Assembly (NCBI GenBank): GCA_016235915.1
Contig: JACRIC010000107.1
Coordinates: 1-6,169, forward strand
Source: Candidatus Peregrinibacteria bacterium
Lineage (GTDB): Bacteria > Patescibacteriota > Gracilibacteria > UBA1369 > JACRIC01
Length of the DNA stretch: 6,169 nt
Direction of reading: 5' to 3'
The notes under the pieces are model-generated. The model did not search any database, was not told where the DNA came from, and was given only the letters and a program-made list of their open reading frames with translations. A program made the translations under genes and the position numbers. This document shows, piece by piece, positions 4,548-6,169 of this stretch (the stretch's first letter is position 1; every line of letters begins with the position of its first letter).

Positions 4548-5234
4548 ATGACTCAAACTCTTGTGCAGGAACTCTTCGATCACGCTGTCCATATCGGGCA
4601 TATATCCGAGAAATGGAATCCAAAGATGCGGTCTTTTATTTATGGGAAAAAATTTAATGTTCATATTTTTGATCTGGAAAAAACCGCAGTTTTTCTGGAA
4701 AGGGCTTGTCAATTCCTTGAGAAGTCCTCGAAGGAAGGTCGGGTGATTCTTCTGGTAAGTACGAAGCCGCAGTGTGATGTCATGGTCAAGGAGGCGGCAA
4801 AAGAGTGCGACATGCCCTATGTTACCGGAAAATGGATTTCCGGTCTTTTGACCAATTTTGAGACGATTCAACGACGTATTCGATACCTTATTGACCTTGA
4901 AAAACAAGAAGCAACGGGAGAATTTGATAAGTATACGAAAAAAGAGCGGTTGAATTTGAAAAAAACTATGGAAAAACTGGAAAATGCGCTGGGTGGAGTC
5001 AAATGCTTAAAAAAACTCCCGGATGTGGTGGTAGTGTTTGACACGGTTCGCGATGCCATCGCTGTCGCTGAGGCTGACCGTCTTCATATTCCTCTTCTTG
5101 GGATTGTTGACACGAATGCTGATCCTGAAAAAATCACGTATCCTATTCCCGCAAACGATGATTCGGTGAAATCTCTGCGGTATCTCGTGAATACCATTTC
5201 TTCAGCGATTCAGAAAGGCAAGAAATCTTCTTAA
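4548..5234 (+). CDS. rpsB: 30S ribosomal protein S2
   Basis: This 228-residue primary component of the small ribosomal subunit binds near the 30S head-body junction and is needed for S1 recruitment where S1 exists. Signature regions are HAVHIGHISEKWNPKM (12-27), IYGKKFNVHIFDLEKT (31-46), the loop KWISGLLTNFETI (95-107), the coiled-coil protrusion (about 108-150, ending MEKLENALGG), LPDVVVVFD (157-165) and GIVDTNADPE (185-194) with IPANDD (200-205). It is slightly shorter than the 240-260 residues usual in model bacteria, mainly at the C-terminus. It heads a rightward cluster with a small membrane-protein gene (30 bp gap) and tsf. The ATG follows a pyrimidine-rich leader with no Shine-Dalgarno sequence. 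Confidence 0.97.
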   Translation: MTQTLVQELFDHAVHIGHISEKWNPKMRSFIYGKKFNVHIFDLEKTAVFLERACQFLEKSSKEGRVILLVSTKPQCDVMVKEAAKECDMPYVTGKWISGLLTNFETIQRRIRYLIDLEKQEATGEFDKYTKKERLNLKKTMEKLENALGGVKCLKKLPDVVVVFDTVRDAIAVAEADRLHIPLLGIVDTNADPEKITYPIPANDDSVKSLRYLVNTISSAIQKGKKSS

Positions 5235-5264
5235 TTTTTCCATTATTTTCCCATTCTGAATGAT

Positions 5265-5624
5265 TTGATTTCTTCTCAAGAAAAACTGCTCGGAGTCCTT
5301 GCTTATCTCGGACCTTTCTTTGTTGCGCCTTTTGTGAAATCGAAGAGTTCTTTTTGTCGTTTTCATGCGAATCAAGGATTTGCGTTTTTTCTTACTCTTT
5401 TTGTTGTTTTGATTCTTTCGGGTATCTCTTGGATTTTGAGTTTGTTGCTTTTTCTCGCGTATCTTGCGGTCATGTTGTATGCCATGTTTCAAGCTTATCA
5501 GGGATTGATGTGGAAAATTCCGGTCCTTTTTGATATTGCTTCGAAAATAAATATTATGCAATTGGCGGATGGGTGGACAGTGACTGCGGCTGATAGTAAG
5601 CAGGATGACCAGCTAAAACAATAG
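5265..5624 (+). CDS. Small DUF4870/Tic20-like membrane protein between rpsB and tsf
   Basis: This 119-residue integral membrane protein of unknown function starts at TTG 5265. No ATG or GTG lies in frame between the upstream stop at 5232 and the hydrophobic region, and CTG 5256 or ATT 5253 are less likely alternatives. The pattern is a short N-terminal hydrophobic segment (LLGVLAYLGPFFVAPF, 8-23), a basic loop with FCRFHANQGFAFF (30-42), then two close hydrophobic helices (about 39-57 and 59-78). It ends in a polar, acidic tail. The F-H-A-x-Q-G/A motif before the second helix is characteristic of DUF4870-type small membrane proteins. The gene sits 30 bp after rpsB and 10 bp before tsf on the same strand, so co-expression with translation genes is likely. 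It ends with TAG 5622-5624. No Shine-Dalgarno sequence precedes the start. Confidence 0.75.
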   Translation: MISSQEKLLGVLAYLGPFFVAPFVKSKSSFCRFHANQGFAFFLTLFVVLILSGISWILSLLLFLAYLAVMLYAMFQAYQGLMWKIPVLFDIASKINIMQLADGWTVTAADSKQDDQLKQ

Positions 5625-5634
5625 ATTTTTCAAT

Positions 5635-6169
5635 ATGTCTGTTACCGCAGAACAAATCAAAGCTCTCCGAGATGCGACGGGTATTTCTTTTGCTTCTTGC
5701 AAAAAAGCTCTCGTAGAAGCCAATGGGAATGAAAAGCTCGCCCATGAGATTCTTCGAAAAAAAGGAGAAGCCAAGGCGGCTGGCATGTCTGCCCGAACAA
5801 CCAATCAGGGTGTCATCGGATCATATGTCCATACCAACGCGAAAATCGGCGTTTTAGTGGATCTTCGTTGTGAAACGGATTTTGTCGCAAAAAATGAGGA
5901 ATTTCAAATGCTGGCTCGAGATATTGCCATGCATGTGGCGGCCATGAATCCTCGATGGAAAAGTTCCGAAGAGGTTGACAGTGAAGTTTTGGCACAAGAA
6001 AAGGAGATTTGGACGGCACAGCTTGCGAATGAAGGGAAGCCTTCAGCTATTATTGAAAAAATTCTTGAGGGCAAGGAAAAAAAGTTTCGTGAGGAAAATT
6101 CTTTGCTGAGTCAGCCTTTTGTGAAAAATCCGGAAATTATGGTGGGAGACTTGATTCGTTCGACTATGA
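5635..6169 (+). CDS. tsf: Translation elongation factor Ts, 3' end beyond the window
   Basis: EF-Ts is the guanine nucleotide exchange factor that regenerates EF-Tu-GTP. The 178 residues visible include the N-terminal UBA-like EF-Tu contact domain (AEQIKALRDATGISFASCKK, 5-24, continuing ALVEANGNEKLA, 25-36). The catalytic TDFVAKNEEF motif is at 81-90; in E. coli the equivalent D and F intrude near the EF-Tu Mg2+ site. The core then shows AAMNPRW (102-108), EGKPSAIIEKILEGK (133-147) and LLSQPFVKNP (157-166). The QPFVK region at only about 160-164 indicates the compact single-core form of EF-Ts rather than the 280-residue E. coli type. The frame is open at the window edge, so the final residues are missing. 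The ATG at 5635 lies 10 bp after the preceding stop and has no Shine-Dalgarno sequence. Confidence 0.97.
   Translation, partial: MSVTAEQIKALRDATGISFASCKKALVEANGNEKLAHEILRKKGEAKAAGMSARTTNQGVIGSYVHTNAKIGVLVDLRCETDFVAKNEEFQMLARDIAMHVAAMNPRWKSSEEVDSEVLAQEKEIWTAQLANEGKPSAIIEKILEGKEKKFREENSLLSQPFVKNPEIMVGDLIRSTM

Noticed and set aside
4506..4907. Minus-strand ORF (133 codons) covering the rpsB start
   Set aside because: It lies almost wholly antisense to rpsB, has no family resemblance and overlaps the promoter region.

Overview
This 6.2 kb window looks chromosomal and bacterial. It comes from a small-genome lineage, and my best guess is the Candidate Phyla Radiation (Patescibacteria, perhaps a Peregrinibacteria/Gracilibacteria-type organism). 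That placement is an inference. It rests on a short EF-Ts, a small two-helix T4SS-pilin-like protein, a short ribosomal protein S2, SD-less gene starts throughout, and a WbaZ-like GT4 glycosyltransferase. No decisive taxonomic marker is present. All genes are intact under the standard code.

Layout, left to right. (1) The 3' part of a secreted two-helix pilin-like membrane protein (+). (2) A short intergenic region with a dispersed-type hairpin repeat. (3) An AI-2E/PerM-family membrane transporter (+), whose 3' end overlaps by 44 bp a convergent GT4 glycosyltransferase (-). (4) A leftward block that, in transcription order, runs: structured RNA region, AroQ-type chorismate mutase, RsbW-like HATPase anti-sigma/kinase, RsbV-like STAS antagonist, a dispersed hairpin repeat, then the glycosyltransferase. 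(5) The rightward translation cluster: rpsB, a small DUF4870-like membrane protein, and tsf (cut by the window end).

The HATPase and STAS proteins form a recognisable partner-switching pair: a serine kinase/anti-sigma factor and its phosphorylatable antagonist. Neither a sigma factor nor a PP2C phosphatase is present here. A very good sigma70-type promoter (TTGACA, 17 bp, TAAAAT) lies in the last codons of the chorismate mutase and should drive this pair on its own.

The most unusual part is the roughly 300 bp between the chorismate mutase and rpsB. It folds into a long rod-like structure: an 11-bp closing helix, a 24-position helix with one mismatch, an open region holding a 5-bp hairpin, and a long apical arm. 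Read on the minus strand, the apical arm contains two symmetric tandem G-A mismatch motifs and a G-U wobble. On the plus strand these would be U-C and A-C clashes. A perfect TATAAT with a 17-bp spaced -35-like hexamer lies just upstream on that strand. I interpret this as an unidentified structured RNA, either free-standing or a leader of the chorismate mutase gene. Its promoter shares its -10 sequence with a back-to-back candidate promoter for rpsB.
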